Shown here one piece after another: positions 43,385-52,726 of a stretch of 64,000 nt of DNA (its first letter is position 1; each line of letters opens with the position of its first letter). The translations under genes and the position numbers were made by a program. This DNA comes from an uncultured Pirellula sp. (GTDB taxonomy: Bacteria > Planctomycetota > Planctomycetia > Pirellulales > Pirellulaceae): positions 1 to 64,000 of the forward strand of contig CAITIE010000038.1 of assembly GCA_903892355.1 (NCBI GenBank), given 5' to 3'. Below the pieces are notes generated by a model. The model worked only from the letters and a program-made list of their open reading frames with translations, had not been told where the DNA came from and searched no databases.

Positions 43385-45880
43385 CTATTTCAGCAGATCC
43401 AAAACGCGTTTCTTCTGCTCCTGCTTGGTCTTCTCGAGGACCTTGTCTTGGTTGTTGAGCAGGTCTCGAACCATATCGATGACTTCATTGAAATCTTGGA
43501 TATCGATCATGTCATTGAGGATAGTGGTCAGCGCGTCGATGATTTCATTGTTTTTCAGGATCGTCTGCTCGAGCTTCTTCGATGTCTCCGAGGGTGTTTC
43601 TTTCGCGACGCTCGACTCGAGCGCATTGATTTCGGCAGCGAAGGGAGTCCACTGGGATTGCATCAAGTTTGCCAAGGGGAGTTTGATCTTTTGTTCCAAT
43701 CGTTCGCGTCGATCTTTGCTGTCGACTCGATTATTGATCAGTTCGGCGACGATCTGAGCGATCTCGATACCGACCCCTTTGAGTTCCCCTTCGGATTTGC
43801 TGGCTTGAGCGGCAGCTTGTTGGGCCCGAAGAACCAGCAAACGGGCACGGCGTTGCTCGGAAGATTGCTCCCTGGGGGACGATTCCTCGGTTTGGCTCGA
43901 TGGTTCGCTCTTTTCTTCTTCGGTACTGGGGGCATTTTCGTCACTGGGGGCATTTTCGGCGGAGGCTGTTTCTTTAGGATCCGCGGTCAGGTTTTTATTG
44001 GTCATGACCAACAGGTCTCGGAGTTGGCCGAGTTCCGCGAGGATCTGTTCAAGCCTAGCTCGCATCGCCAGTTCGCGCCGTTCCAAAATGATCAGAAGTT
44101 GATCGGGGGTAACGACACTCAATTGGATCGGTGTCGAGCGTCCGACGTGCGGCGTGGTATTCACATCGAGGAAATCGGAGGCTGCGACCATCATCGCCAG
44201 AACCGAGCCGGCCTTGGGAGTATCGAGTCCGGCTTCTCGCTGTGCTTTCAAATCGATATCGCGATCCGCGGTTCCTTGGGAAGACAACGCGAGTGGGGAC
44301 TTCACCAAGGGCTGTTCATCGACGACGGTTTCGATCCAAACTTGATCCACATCGTAATCATCCTTGATTTTGCTACGGATCGGGAGAACCGCATTCTCCG
44401 TGATCGCCGTCCCGATTCCTTCCAAGACCAAATCGACCGAGGGGACCGTGTCGTTGATCGAAGCGACTACGAACTGCTGGATTCGCGTCGCGCACAGTCC
44501 TTCATGATCCCAAACGCGGATCTCCGCCAAGATATTCGCATCGAGCGCTCCGAGAGGGATCGAAAACTCGTTCGATGGAGGTTCGACAGGGATGGTGAAC
44601 TCTTTGGTACCTTCCGAACTTGGTTCCCCGGTCTTAAGAATCAGACACTCGCATCGCTGTGCAGGTTTATTGGTACGGACAAAGAAACTCAGCTTGGAGC
44701 CTTGGGGTAATCGCATCCCGTTCCGATAGGGGATGCGTTCATTCCCCCATGAGGTTTTTGTGGATCTCTGTAGGTAGCGCGGGTATTCGACGTCGATCTC
44801 TGTCGACAGCGCGAGTGGAGCGTCGACGGCTTCGAGACGCAGATTCGAGATTCTGGCGTCACCGCCGGCCAAGGTCATCCAGAGTGAGTCGCTGATGTTT
44901 TGGAGAGGTGGGCCATCGAGTACGAAGTCGCGCGGATCGGAGTCGGAATCGCTGAGCATGCTGGCTCGGCCTCGGTTGCCGTCGACGTCTCTGTACTGCA
45001 ACGTGCAAACGTCATAGGGTGGAGGCAGCAGTTGCTTGGCCCAAGCCTTCATCCTCGCCGAGACTCCTTTGGGCACACGGATCGTGTTGTCTCGGAAAGG
45101 GATCAAGTATCGATCTCGCTTCGGATTTCCGGTGAAGGGAGGGACTTCCAGTTCGAGTCCCGTCACGCCCAACTGCGTCGTTCGAGGCCATGGGGTATCG
45201 GATAGCGCGAAAAGCCGTTTCCCCCATTGCGACGTCCAACCGGGAGCCAGGAGCAGAACAACGCTGCCGAGGGCGGCGGCAACGGCGAATAGACTCAGTT
45301 CCCATTGCAGCGTTCGGAATCGGATCAACGAATGGATGTCGATATTCCGAATCCGCTGGATCGCTTGCTCGCTGGCGATTTCCAGAAGCCCCCCTCGCGA
45401 TGGATGATCGGTCTCGCGCAAAACATCCGTGTCGATAACTTTACCGCGACGGTCCGGCGCATGCTTGGGTCCGGTCTGTTTCACTTTCGGCGAGCTCGCA
45501 GCAGCTTGTACCGTGGTGATCAGAGTGCTTTGAAACTCGGGGTGTTGCCGTTCGATGGCGAGCGCCAGCGAGGAGTCACTCCATCGGACCAACCATCGGT
45601 TCCAAAAGAAGTGGTAGAGAATCGCCAGGGTTCCCGCGCCCATGATCGCTAGCATGAGGATTCGGACGAACCTGGGCGATTCGTCAGCGCCAAAACGGGC
45701 GGGAAGATAGTCGAGGAGTCCGAAAAACAAAAAGGATAGCAGCAACCACGTTGCGAGTACGACGATTCCTTGGCAAGCGATCAAGCGGCTGATCATGCCG
45801 CGGAGTTCGGACAGCTTCGACTGGATCGGTTCTGGGATTGGATACTGGGACGATTGCTTCATAGAGCTAAGTTTTAGCAT
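43385..45880 (-). CDS. DUF4175-like large membrane protein with C-terminal coiled coil
   Basis: The 831-residue protein has two N-terminal helices (GIVVLATWLLLSFLFFGLL, FVRILMLAIMGAGTLAILYH), a third near residue 195, then a large extracytoplasmic beta-rich region with repeats of Ig-like character, and ends in helices with an Asn/Glu-rich coiled coil (LNDMIDIQDFNEVIDMVRDL). This architecture is common in planctomycete genes found beside MoxR/BatA operons, sometimes mislabelled as other enzymes. Here it lies 10 kb from such an operon. ATG 45880 or ATG 45862 may be the start. A 9-bp hairpin touches the start region. A repeat (43925-43958) gives ENAPS twice. Confidence 0.82.
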   Translation of the reverse strand: MLKLSSMKQSSQYPIPEPIQSKLSELRGMISRLIACQGIVVLATWLLLSFLFFGLLDYLPARFGADESPRFVRILMLAIMGAGTLAILYHFFWNRWLVRWSDSSLALAIERQHPEFQSTLITTVQAAASSPKVKQTGPKHAPDRRGKVIDTDVLRETDHPSRGGLLEIASEQAIQRIRNIDIHSLIRFRTLQWELSLFAVAAALGSVVLLLAPGWTSQWGKRLFALSDTPWPRTTQLGVTGLELEVPPFTGNPKRDRYLIPFRDNTIRVPKGVSARMKAWAKQLLPPPYDVCTLQYRDVDGNRGRASMLSDSDSDPRDFVLDGPPLQNISDSLWMTLAGGDARISNLRLEAVDAPLALSTEIDVEYPRYLQRSTKTSWGNERIPYRNGMRLPQGSKLSFFVRTNKPAQRCECLILKTGEPSSEGTKEFTIPVEPPSNEFSIPLGALDANILAEIRVWDHEGLCATRIQQFVVASINDTVPSVDLVLEGIGTAITENAVLPIRSKIKDDYDVDQVWIETVVDEQPLVKSPLALSSQGTADRDIDLKAQREAGLDTPKAGSVLAMMVAASDFLDVNTTPHVGRSTPIQLSVVTPDQLLIILERRELAMRARLEQILAELGQLRDLLVMTNKNLTADPKETASAENAPSDENAPSTEEEKSEPSSQTEESSPREQSSEQRRARLLVLRAQQAAAQASKSEGELKGVGIEIAQIVAELINNRVDSKDRRERLEQKIKLPLANLMQSQWTPFAAEINALESSVAKETPSETSKKLEQTILKNNEIIDALTTILNDMIDIQDFNEVIDMVRDLLNNQDKVLEKTKQEQKKRVLDLLK
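43925..43958 (-). repeat. 16-bp direct repeat at 18-bp period, coding ENAPS twice
   Basis: actgggggcattttcg occurs at 43925-43940 and 43943-43958. On the coding strand it produces the duplicated acidic pentapeptide ENAPS in an acidic linker. Confidence 0.85.
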
Positions 45881-45882
45881 AT

Positions 45883-45911
45883 CCTCGGTTCATTCGCACC
45901 GCGAACCGAGG
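45883..45911 (-). promoter_or_regulatory. Hairpin at the translation start of the DUF4175-like gene
   Basis: cctcggttc (45883-45891) pairs perfectly with gaaccgagg (45903-45911). On the minus-strand transcript the 3' arm ends in gagg, two bases before the ATG at 45880, so pairing could hide the only Shine-Dalgarno-like sequence. No T-run follows on either strand, so a terminator is unlikely. Confidence 0.35.
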
Positions 45912-46111
45912 CCTACACTCCGATTTCGAATCGCAGAGCCGGAGGATTTTTGTAGTCCGAACTTGGATAGGCGCATGCCGCAAGGATCCCTGGGCCACGG
46001 TTTCGACAGGTTAACTAAGGGGGATCCGCCGAAGGATAGCTTGTAGCAGAACGTGCTAGAATGATCAGCATTCGCTCGAGTAATCTCATTTCAGGATGAT
46101 TAAAGGATTCG

Positions 46112-47260
46112 ATGGATCCATCGAAAAACGAATCGCAAAACCCGTATGCCGTAACGGTCTCGGACGCGATGGGGCGTCTCGGGATGGAAGCCTCGTTGCC
46201 GCCGGTCGTCGTACCGTTCCAAGGAACGATCGATGAGGCGAGCCTTCGGAAGATCTTTCGAGATCCTGTCCGAGTGGGGTGCATCGTCACGGTGATGATC
46301 GTATGCGCGATTGTTTGGGCTTGGGTATTCGGTGTTGTCATCAGTGGTTGGGCCGCTCTCCTGTTCGGTTTGATCGCAGTCTTTGTGATCTATTCATTCA
46401 CGATTACTTCGATGGTGAGTACCAAACTCAAACGATGCTTGGCCAAGCGCCCGTGGTTGCTCGGGCCGACACATGGTACGGTTTCCGGTTCTCGATGGAC
46501 GGTTTGGCACAACGATGTTTGCATTCAGACCAATGACCAGATCTATTTCGACGAAGCCTACAAGGGGGTGATTCTCTATCCCCTTTCGTCGACGCCAATT
46601 GCTCTCGTGCCGAGCACCTGCTTTTACGAGCACCAATGGTTCGAATTGCTCCAGGACTACCGTCGAAATCGCTTCATGCCGCTGGTGATCGAAGCACCGC
46701 CTCCGGATGCATTCGAGTGTGCGTTGGCCCCGACTCGAGTGCTTTACTTGAGCGATCGTTACGCCGCATGGCGATGGCGTTTGAGTCAAAGTTCCTTTTG
46801 GATTGCGACGGTGATCGGATTGTTCGTCCATTTATGGTCTCGACCCTACGCGATTTTCGGGAACGGAATGGTGGTCGTCGTCCCGATCGCAATCTGGGGG
46901 ATACTTGAAGTCGGTCGATTCATTTGGTCGCGATGGAGTGTCCATCGGCAATTTGGTTCTGAAGCTGGGATTGGCTATCGGCGGGCTGATTTTGCTGGCA
47001 ATATGGGCCGCGTTGGGAACCAAGGGGAATCGATTGCGTTGACACAGTGGTTTAATAAAGGCACGATCTTGTCGTGCGATCTTCATTTTTGGATGAAATT
47101 GCCAACGCGTTTGATCGAACGTGTTAGGATCGATGAGGCCGCCATCGAATTCCGGGTTGCGGGCATGAAATTGATATTTCATCGCGAAGGTTTTGCCAAC
47201 GAGGAGACGTGGCAATCGGCTTGCCGAATGGCCAAGGACTTGGATCCAACGCGCCGCTGA
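46112..47260 (+). CDS. YcxB-like membrane protein with internal duplication
   Basis: The 382-residue protein holds two similar halves: each has a short soluble lead, two adjacent transmembrane helices (about residues 52-95 and 229-275) and a beta-rich domain ending in an aromatic helix (STCFYEHQWFELLQDYRR in the first half; FHREGFANEETWQSACRM in the second). The second beta domain resembles the YcxB-like C-terminal domain. ATG 46112 gives MDPSKNESQNPYAV, and a -10-like gctagaat lies at 46059-46066. Function unknown; monocistronic. Confidence 0.75.
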   Translation: MDPSKNESQNPYAVTVSDAMGRLGMEASLPPVVVPFQGTIDEASLRKIFRDPVRVGCIVTVMIVCAIVWAWVFGVVISGWAALLFGLIAVFVIYSFTITSMVSTKLKRCLAKRPWLLGPTHGTVSGSRWTVWHNDVCIQTNDQIYFDEAYKGVILYPLSSTPIALVPSTCFYEHQWFELLQDYRRNRFMPLVIEAPPPDAFECALAPTRVLYLSDRYAAWRWRLSQSSFWIATVIGLFVHLWSRPYAIFGNGMVVVVPIAIWGILEVGRFIWSRWSVHRQFGSEAGIGYRRADFAGNMGRVGNQGESIALTQWFNKGTILSCDLHFWMKLPTRLIERVRIDEAAIEFRVAGMKLIFHREGFANEETWQSACRMAKDLDPTRR

Positions 47261-47315
47261 GGTTTGCAATGGAGCAGGTTGAAGTGATGTTCACGAGTTG
47301 CATCGGGAGAGATCG

Positions 47316-48173
47316 ATGACGTTGAGTAATAAGCCGGGAAAAACGCTGAGCAATAACGCGCAGGATCGGGATCGACCTGTCGTGTGGGTGACCGGCAGCG
47401 GTGCTCGCCGTGTCGGGCGAACGGTTGCGATCCATTTCGCGGAGCATGGATACGACATCGCGTTGCACGCGAGGCAATCGATCGCTGAGGGGGCCGAAGG
47501 TGCTCAGGAGATCAAGGCCCGCGGTGGAGACAGCTTGCTAACGGTCGGCGACGTGAGCGATATGGAGGCGATGAAACGCGCGGTCGATGCGATCCAAGCC
47601 AAGTTCGGACGATTGGATGCTTTGGTCCATTGCGCGGCGATTTGGGATTGGAAACCGCTGGAGGAAACGACGGTGGACGATGTGCGCCGCCAATTCGAAG
47701 TCAACACGCTCGGTGCCTATGTTGTCTCGCACTGCGCGGGTCTTCGCATGGTCGAGCAGCCCAATGGCGGATCGATCACGTTGATCGGGGATTGGGCGGT
47801 TTCGCGTCCGTACTGTGACTTTAGCGCGTACTTTGTTGGCAAAGGTGCTATCGAAACCTTGGTGCGGACCATGGCGGTCGAATTGGCGACGCGCAACCCA
47901 TCGATCCGAGTGAATGGGCTCCTCCCCGGCCCGGTGATGCTCGATAATTCGATCAGCGTCGAGGCCGCCGAACGCATACGACAGTCGAGCTTGCTCAAAA
48001 AGCAGGGCACGCCTGAGCATGTGGCGACGGCGGCATATTTTTTGTCCACGCACGAGTTCATCACGGGTGTTTGCATTCCGGTGGATGGTGGCCGAACGAT
48101 ATGGGCAAAGGATGATACCGACCGCATCGCCCACCCGACCTTCGTCGGATCACGTGTTGAGCTTGGAGGATGA
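47316..48173 (+). CDS. Short-chain dehydrogenase/reductase (pteridine-reductase-like)
   Basis: The product (285 aa) has the NAD(P)-binding motif TGSGARRVGRTVA, the HCAAIWDW segment, the catalytic Tyr and Lys as YFVGK after a Ser-containing strand, and VNGLLPGPVM and GGRTIW near the end. The N-terminal glycine region with Arg residues resembles pteridine reductases. The start ATG 47316 has gggagaga just before it; an in-frame TTG at 47298 would add six residues. The N-terminus repeats TLSN-type residues from a short duplication. comEC starts 12 bp after the stop. Confidence 0.9.
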   Translation: MTLSNKPGKTLSNNAQDRDRPVVWVTGSGARRVGRTVAIHFAEHGYDIALHARQSIAEGAEGAQEIKARGGDSLLTVGDVSDMEAMKRAVDAIQAKFGRLDALVHCAAIWDWKPLEETTVDDVRRQFEVNTLGAYVVSHCAGLRMVEQPNGGSITLIGDWAVSRPYCDFSAYFVGKGAIETLVRTMAVELATRNPSIRVNGLLPGPVMLDNSISVEAAERIRQSSLLKKQGTPEHVATAAYFLSTHEFITGVCIPVDGGRTIWAKDDTDRIAHPTFVGSRVELGG

Positions 48174-48185
48174 TTCGTATTCATC

Positions 48186-50879
48186 ATGGAGAGTTTGTCG
48201 AACTCCGAAACTGAGACTACTAGGCGGTCTTTGGGCCGTTGGCGACGTCGTTGGATGTGGGCAGTTGCTTACTATCCTTTGGTGGTTCTATTGGGGGTGA
48301 CGCTTTTTTGCATTCGAGTGACCGATGCGTCGGAAATCGGATATCGGTTCTTGCTAGGGGCTTTCGGTTTCAGCGCTGCGGTTGTGTTCGGATTGAAATG
48401 GGCTGATGCTCATGGTTGGGCACCGTCGGTTTTGCGACCCTCGCGAACCTGGATCGCGTTGTCGTTACCGTTGCTTTGGATGTTCGGGATCGGCATGGCC
48501 TTCGCCATGGTGCATCATCGTTCCGCGGGGATCGTGGCGGGGCAGCTTGCGGAATGGAACCGACTCAGCCAGGCCGCAGAGGATACCGAGACGGAACGCA
48601 GCACGCTTTGGCAACCGATCGTAGTCCGGGCGACCATTGAGGAATCGCTGCGCTACCGCAGAAGTTCGAGCAGCTATCGCCAAACGAGCATGGAGGCTAC
48701 GAATGGAATGGATGACCTCGCCGGGAATTCTACTGAGCAATGGCAGACATTGACGCGGTTGACGGTTCATCAAGTTCGTCGAGATGGGATGTGGGTTCCA
48801 GTCTCCTTGGTTGGCAGTTTCGTACTTGATGAAAAAGTCAAAGGTTACTATCCCGGGGATACGATGGAAGTCTATGGGTATTGGCGTCTGCCACCTGAAC
48901 CATCGAACCCGGGTCAGTTCGATGTGCGCAAACGTTACGCTGAATTAGGCGTGACGGTACAAATGAAGGCAGAGTCGGCGTCGCAATGGGAATTGGTTTC
49001 GCGTGGTAGCAGCTTACGGCTCGACCGATGGTTGGCTCGGCTGACCGAGTCCGCACTTCGTTCGGTGGATCGGTATGTGATCTTTGGACAAGCTCCATTG
49101 ACGGCGGCTTTGGTTTTGGGGCAACGCGAGCAGGCGGATTGGCAACTTCAAGAAGAACTGCTTTCTACGGGAACGATCCATATGCTTTCCATTTCCGGAA
49201 TGCACATCGAGATGGTGGCCATGTCATTGTTGGTGATGGGGGTACTTTTCAGACTGCCACAAGGCCCCGTGCTCTTGGGAACGGTACTGCTGTGCGTAGC
49301 ATATGCGTTATTGTGCGGCGCCAATCCGCCGGTGGCCAGAGCGACCATCATGTTGTCTGCTGCGTGTTTAGCCAAGTGGATGGGTTGGCCGTTCAGCAGT
49401 CTCAACACCCTGGCCTTGGCGGGATTGATCATCCTGACCCAGCGCACGGCGATCGCGTTCGAGGTTGGAACCCAGTTGTCGTTCCTGACGGTGGCCGTTC
49501 TGATCCTGACCTTTCCAATCATGAGGACCAGCGTTTCACCGCTAGAACGGCTACTCGAATCGAAGTGGACAGTCGGCGAGCGTGTTTGGGCGTACATCAA
49601 GCAGTTTGTATGGGAATCGTTGCGCAGTAGTTTTTGGGTTTGTTTTCTTTCAGCACCGTTGGTCTGGAGTTCGTTCCACATCCTCAGTCCGATCGCGGTC
49701 GTTTTGAATCTTTTGCTCTGGTTGCCGATGCTTATTGCACTTCTTTCTGGCCTAGGATTGATTTTGCTGGGCTGGCTCCCGCCGGCGGGTTGGCTCATGG
49801 GGATATTGTGTGGCGGGGCATTGTGGGCAGTGGAGCAATTGGTTGGGATTGCGGATGCGATACCGTTGGGGCATTTTTGGGCAGCACCGCCACCGACATG
49901 GTGGCTGATCGGTTTCTACGCGATCGCATTATTAATTGCACTGTGGCGAGGTACGAAGCGAGGATCAGCGCGACGGTTGATGCTATGGTCGTTAGGGCTT
50001 TGGTTTGCGATGGGTGTCATGTTGGAGCCATGCGTGCGATGGCGGCAGCGTAGTTTAGCTCGGTCTCAGGACTGTTCGCTTGCAGTGACGTGGGTCGATG
50101 TCGGTCATGGGACATGTGCGTTGATCGAGATGCCGGATGGCCAAGTATGGGTCTATGACGCAGGTCGTTTGGGGGATCATGAACGGAGTTACCAGCCGAT
50201 CGTAAACGCGCTCTGGGCGATGGGGCATTCTCGCATCGACAAATTGGTGCTGTCGCATGCCGACTCTGATCATTACAACGCGATGCCCGGAACGATGAAG
50301 CGATTTTTTCCTCGGGTGCTTATCACTACGGATGCCGTGGTTGGGCACGCGAGTGAGTCCCTCCAGGGGGTATTGCGGGAGGCGGGTAAATTAGGGGTCG
50401 CCATCGAGCGTTCGCACACAGGAGTTATTTACGCCGGAGATGGGCCTTGGCAAGCGACGGTGGTGCATCCATCGCGAGAGATGGCTTTGACCGGCAGATC
50501 ATCGGACAACTCCAAGAGCCTCTGCCTCCTATTCCGATTCGCTGAAAGAAGCATTTTATTGCCCGGGGATTTGGAGCCACCCGGCACCCATCGCTTGGTA
50601 GAGAGGGGAGCGATCGATGTCGATGTTCTGATGGCTCCCCATCACGGATCGTTGTCGGCCAAATCCGACCTATTGATGGAGTGGTGCGATCCTGAGTTTG
50701 TCATTATCAGCGGTTCGGCCAAGGCGGCATCGCCACGCGTGATCGAGGCTTACTCAGGAAATGACAGGCGTGTATGGGTGACGGCTCGAGATCATGCGCT
50801 TCGAGTCACCATCGACGCCACGGGATCGATGCGATGGTACCACTGGACGGGCAACCGATGGGGTGAACTGCCCCGGTAA
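48186..50879 (+). CDS. comEC: ComEC/Rec2-type DNA uptake channel protein
   Basis: ComEC carries single-stranded DNA through the inner membrane during natural transformation. The 897-residue product has an N-terminal helical pair, an OB-like extracellular region, the multi-helix competence domain with SISGMHIEMVAMSLLVMG, and a C-terminal metallo-beta-lactamase domain with VGHGTCALIEMPDG, LSHADSDHYNAM (His691, Asp693, Asp695, His696) and MAPHHGSLSAKSD. The domain order (DUF4131, Competence, Lactamase_B) is complete. comEA and other competence genes are not in the window. It is probably cotranscribed with the dehydrogenase gene. Confidence 0.95.
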   Translation: MESLSNSETETTRRSLGRWRRRWMWAVAYYPLVVLLGVTLFCIRVTDASEIGYRFLLGAFGFSAAVVFGLKWADAHGWAPSVLRPSRTWIALSLPLLWMFGIGMAFAMVHHRSAGIVAGQLAEWNRLSQAAEDTETERSTLWQPIVVRATIEESLRYRRSSSSYRQTSMEATNGMDDLAGNSTEQWQTLTRLTVHQVRRDGMWVPVSLVGSFVLDEKVKGYYPGDTMEVYGYWRLPPEPSNPGQFDVRKRYAELGVTVQMKAESASQWELVSRGSSLRLDRWLARLTESALRSVDRYVIFGQAPLTAALVLGQREQADWQLQEELLSTGTIHMLSISGMHIEMVAMSLLVMGVLFRLPQGPVLLGTVLLCVAYALLCGANPPVARATIMLSAACLAKWMGWPFSSLNTLALAGLIILTQRTAIAFEVGTQLSFLTVAVLILTFPIMRTSVSPLERLLESKWTVGERVWAYIKQFVWESLRSSFWVCFLSAPLVWSSFHILSPIAVVLNLLLWLPMLIALLSGLGLILLGWLPPAGWLMGILCGGALWAVEQLVGIADAIPLGHFWAAPPPTWWLIGFYAIALLIALWRGTKRGSARRLMLWSLGLWFAMGVMLEPCVRWRQRSLARSQDCSLAVTWVDVGHGTCALIEMPDGQVWVYDAGRLGDHERSYQPIVNALWAMGHSRIDKLVLSHADSDHYNAMPGTMKRFFPRVLITTDAVVGHASESLQGVLREAGKLGVAIERSHTGVIYAGDGPWQATVVHPSREMALTGRSSDNSKSLCLLFRFAERSILLPGDLEPPGTHRLVERGAIDVDVLMAPHHGSLSAKSDLLMEWCDPEFVIISGSAKAASPRVIEAYSGNDRRVWVTARDHALRVTIDATGSMRWYHWTGNRWGELPR

Positions 50880-50895
50880 TGCCATTCAGCCGGGA

Positions 50896-51966
50896 TCAGT
50901 TTGCTTTGGGGTCTACCGAGTCCGAAAGATGCTGCTGGAGGTAGTTAGCTCGTTCGGTGTTGCGGGCGCTGACACTGAGTTTTTGTCCGCACAGCTTTTG
51001 GAGGTGAGCAGGTTGGGTATGGATGAAAAGTTTATTGACGGTTGGTATGCGGACGTTATCGATCAAGCCCAAGTTCACACCCATGCGCACTTTGCTGAGG
51101 TAGTGCATCGTTTCCTCGCTGCTGATCTTTTTTGCGGTCTTTAGAATCCCAAGAGCGCGGCTGATCCCATCGTTGAGGTCGTCGCGTTTCTCGTTGATCA
51201 GGAACTCGCGCGCTTTTCTCTCATAATCGATCAGCCGCGGGATGACTTCGCTGACCCGTTGCATCAACGTTTCTTCGCTCTTGCCCAGCGTCATTTGATT
51301 GCTGACTTGGTAGAGGTCTCCCATGAACTGGGAGCCTTCGCCAAAAAGTCCTCGAACAGCGACATTGATTTTGTTAAATGCGCGAAATACTTTATCGATC
51401 TGTTTGGTAGCGACGAGAGCTGGCAGGTGAAGCATGACGCTAACGCGCAGTCCAGTGCCGACATTGGTCGGGCATGCGGTCAGATAACCCAGTTTTTTGG
51501 TGAACGCGTAGGTGAGTTTGCTTTCTAGAAGATCATCCAACTCGTTCATCCGCTTCCACGCAGAGCTCAAATCCAATCCGCTCTGCATGACCTGGAGTCG
51601 CAGGTGGTCTTCTTCGTTGACCATGATGCTGAAGCGTTCCTGGGGGTCCAGGATGACCGCGCGGGCACCTTCGGTTTCGCTCAACTCGTGGCTGATGAGT
51701 TGTCGTTCCATCAGGAATTGCCGATCGAGATCCCCGAGTTTAGCAACATCGACATACTCGGTATCGGAGGATAGAGGGAGTGCATCGATCGCGCGGCGAA
51801 CGGCAGCAGCGATCGCAATGCGGTCTTTATCGGTGCATTTGCGCACGAATGGAAACTCGGCAAGATTCCTTGCGAGTCGTATTCGGCTGCTCATGACGAT
51901 ATCCGATTCGGGGCCATCGCCACGCATCCATTCGCCAGTTTTTTGGGCTAGGTCGTCGAGCTTCAC
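50896..51966 (-). CDS. mcsB: Protein arginine kinase McsB
   Basis: McsB phosphorylates arginine residues to mark proteins for ClpCP. The 356-residue protein has the guanido-kinase start SSRIRLARNLAEFPF, the acid loop VNEEDHLRLQ (Glu118, Glu119), the substrate-site Cys165 in LTACPTNVGTGLRVSVMLHL and the ARG-rich C-terminus. All key positions are kept, so it should be active. It follows mcsA by 39 bp on the minus strand. ctsR and clpC, its partners in Bacillus, are absent from the window. Confidence 0.96.
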   Translation of the reverse strand: MKLDDLAQKTGEWMRGDGPESDIVMSSRIRLARNLAEFPFVRKCTDKDRIAIAAAVRRAIDALPLSSDTEYVDVAKLGDLDRQFLMERQLISHELSETEGARAVILDPQERFSIMVNEEDHLRLQVMQSGLDLSSAWKRMNELDDLLESKLTYAFTKKLGYLTACPTNVGTGLRVSVMLHLPALVATKQIDKVFRAFNKINVAVRGLFGEGSQFMGDLYQVSNQMTLGKSEETLMQRVSEVIPRLIDYERKAREFLINEKRDDLNDGISRALGILKTAKKISSEETMHYLSKVRMGVNLGLIDNVRIPTVNKLFIHTQPAHLQKLCGQKLSVSARNTERANYLQQHLSDSVDPKAN

Positions 51967-52005
51967 TTTACGTAACTTGTGCTTTGGTCGAAGGAATGTT
52001 GCGGT

Positions 52006-52605
52006 CTAGGAGAACGATTGAAAGTCATCATCGGGAGGGCCGTCATTAGGTTTTTCTTCGTTGCTCTCGTCCGATTGGCCATTTTCATTTTGGCCATTTT
52101 CATTTTGGCCAGTTTCGATGGCCGCGATTTTATCTCGAAGTTTTCCTGCGACTTCGTACTGTTCTTTGTTGATAGCCTCCCGCATCTCATCCTTGAGTTG
52201 CTTGAGCCGAAACTGACGTTCCGGGGACCCGTTCAGATTCTTCGGGACTTTGCCGGAATGGCTAGTGGCCCCGTGGATATTGACCAGGAGCGGTTCGAGG
52301 TCTTCCTCGAAGGCGACGTAGTCGTAAGGACAACCGAGCCGACCACCTTTCCGGAACTCGGCAAAGGTGATACCACACATCGGGCATTGTTTCTTGTCGG
52401 CGGCTGCCAAGTCATCCGCGGCCTTCTCCAGTTTAAGCTGTTTGGCCAACATGTTGGTCAACGCCGACGCCGGGTCCGGCGGGCCGTCTTGATTGAAGAA
52501 GGTCCGGGCGTGCTCTTCGCACAAATGGAGGATGGTGGGGCCGTTGGGGTCGGTCAGTTCCGTGATGTGGAACGTAGCTGTTTTTTCGCAGTGTTGGCAC
52601 TTCAT
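52006..52605 (-). CDS. mcsA: McsA-type zinc-binding activator with UVR motif
   Basis: McsA activates McsB in Bacillus. The 199-residue protein (ATG 52605, MKCQHCEKTATFHI) has a first zinc cluster Cys3, Cys6, Cys29, His32 and a second with Cys74, Cys77, Cys92, in which the fourth ligand of Bacillus McsA is Asp95 (RLGCPYD). The UVR motif RLKQLKDEMREAINKEQYEV follows, and an acidic tail with GQNENG repeats from a 15-bp duplication. Frame remains open to 52743 but would overlap the trpE start; the CxxC start is clearly the family's. Confidence 0.92.
   Translation of the reverse strand: MKCQHCEKTATFHITELTDPNGPTILHLCEEHARTFFNQDGPPDPASALTNMLAKQLKLEKAADDLAAADKKQCPMCGITFAEFRKGGRLGCPYDYVAFEEDLEPLLVNIHGATSHSGKVPKNLNGSPERQFRLKQLKDEMREAINKEQYEVAGKLRDKIAAIETGQNENGQNENGQSDESNEEKPNDGPPDDDFQSFS
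52075..52119 (-). repeat. 15-bp tandem repeat, 3 copies, in the mcsA tail
   Basis: ttggccattttcatt is perfect at 52075-52089 and 52090-52104; a third, degenerate copy follows to 52119. It codes GQNEN steps in the acidic C-terminal tail. Confidence 0.9.
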
Positions 52606-52726
52606 CGTCAAAAAATCTTTTACCGATTCGCGGTTCCAAGTTGGGCTGTTAGTATAAGCTTCTGGGACCAATCGGGCGATGCGGTTGGGAGAATGAAACA
52701 GGGGACTATCGGGCGAAAAAACTGGA

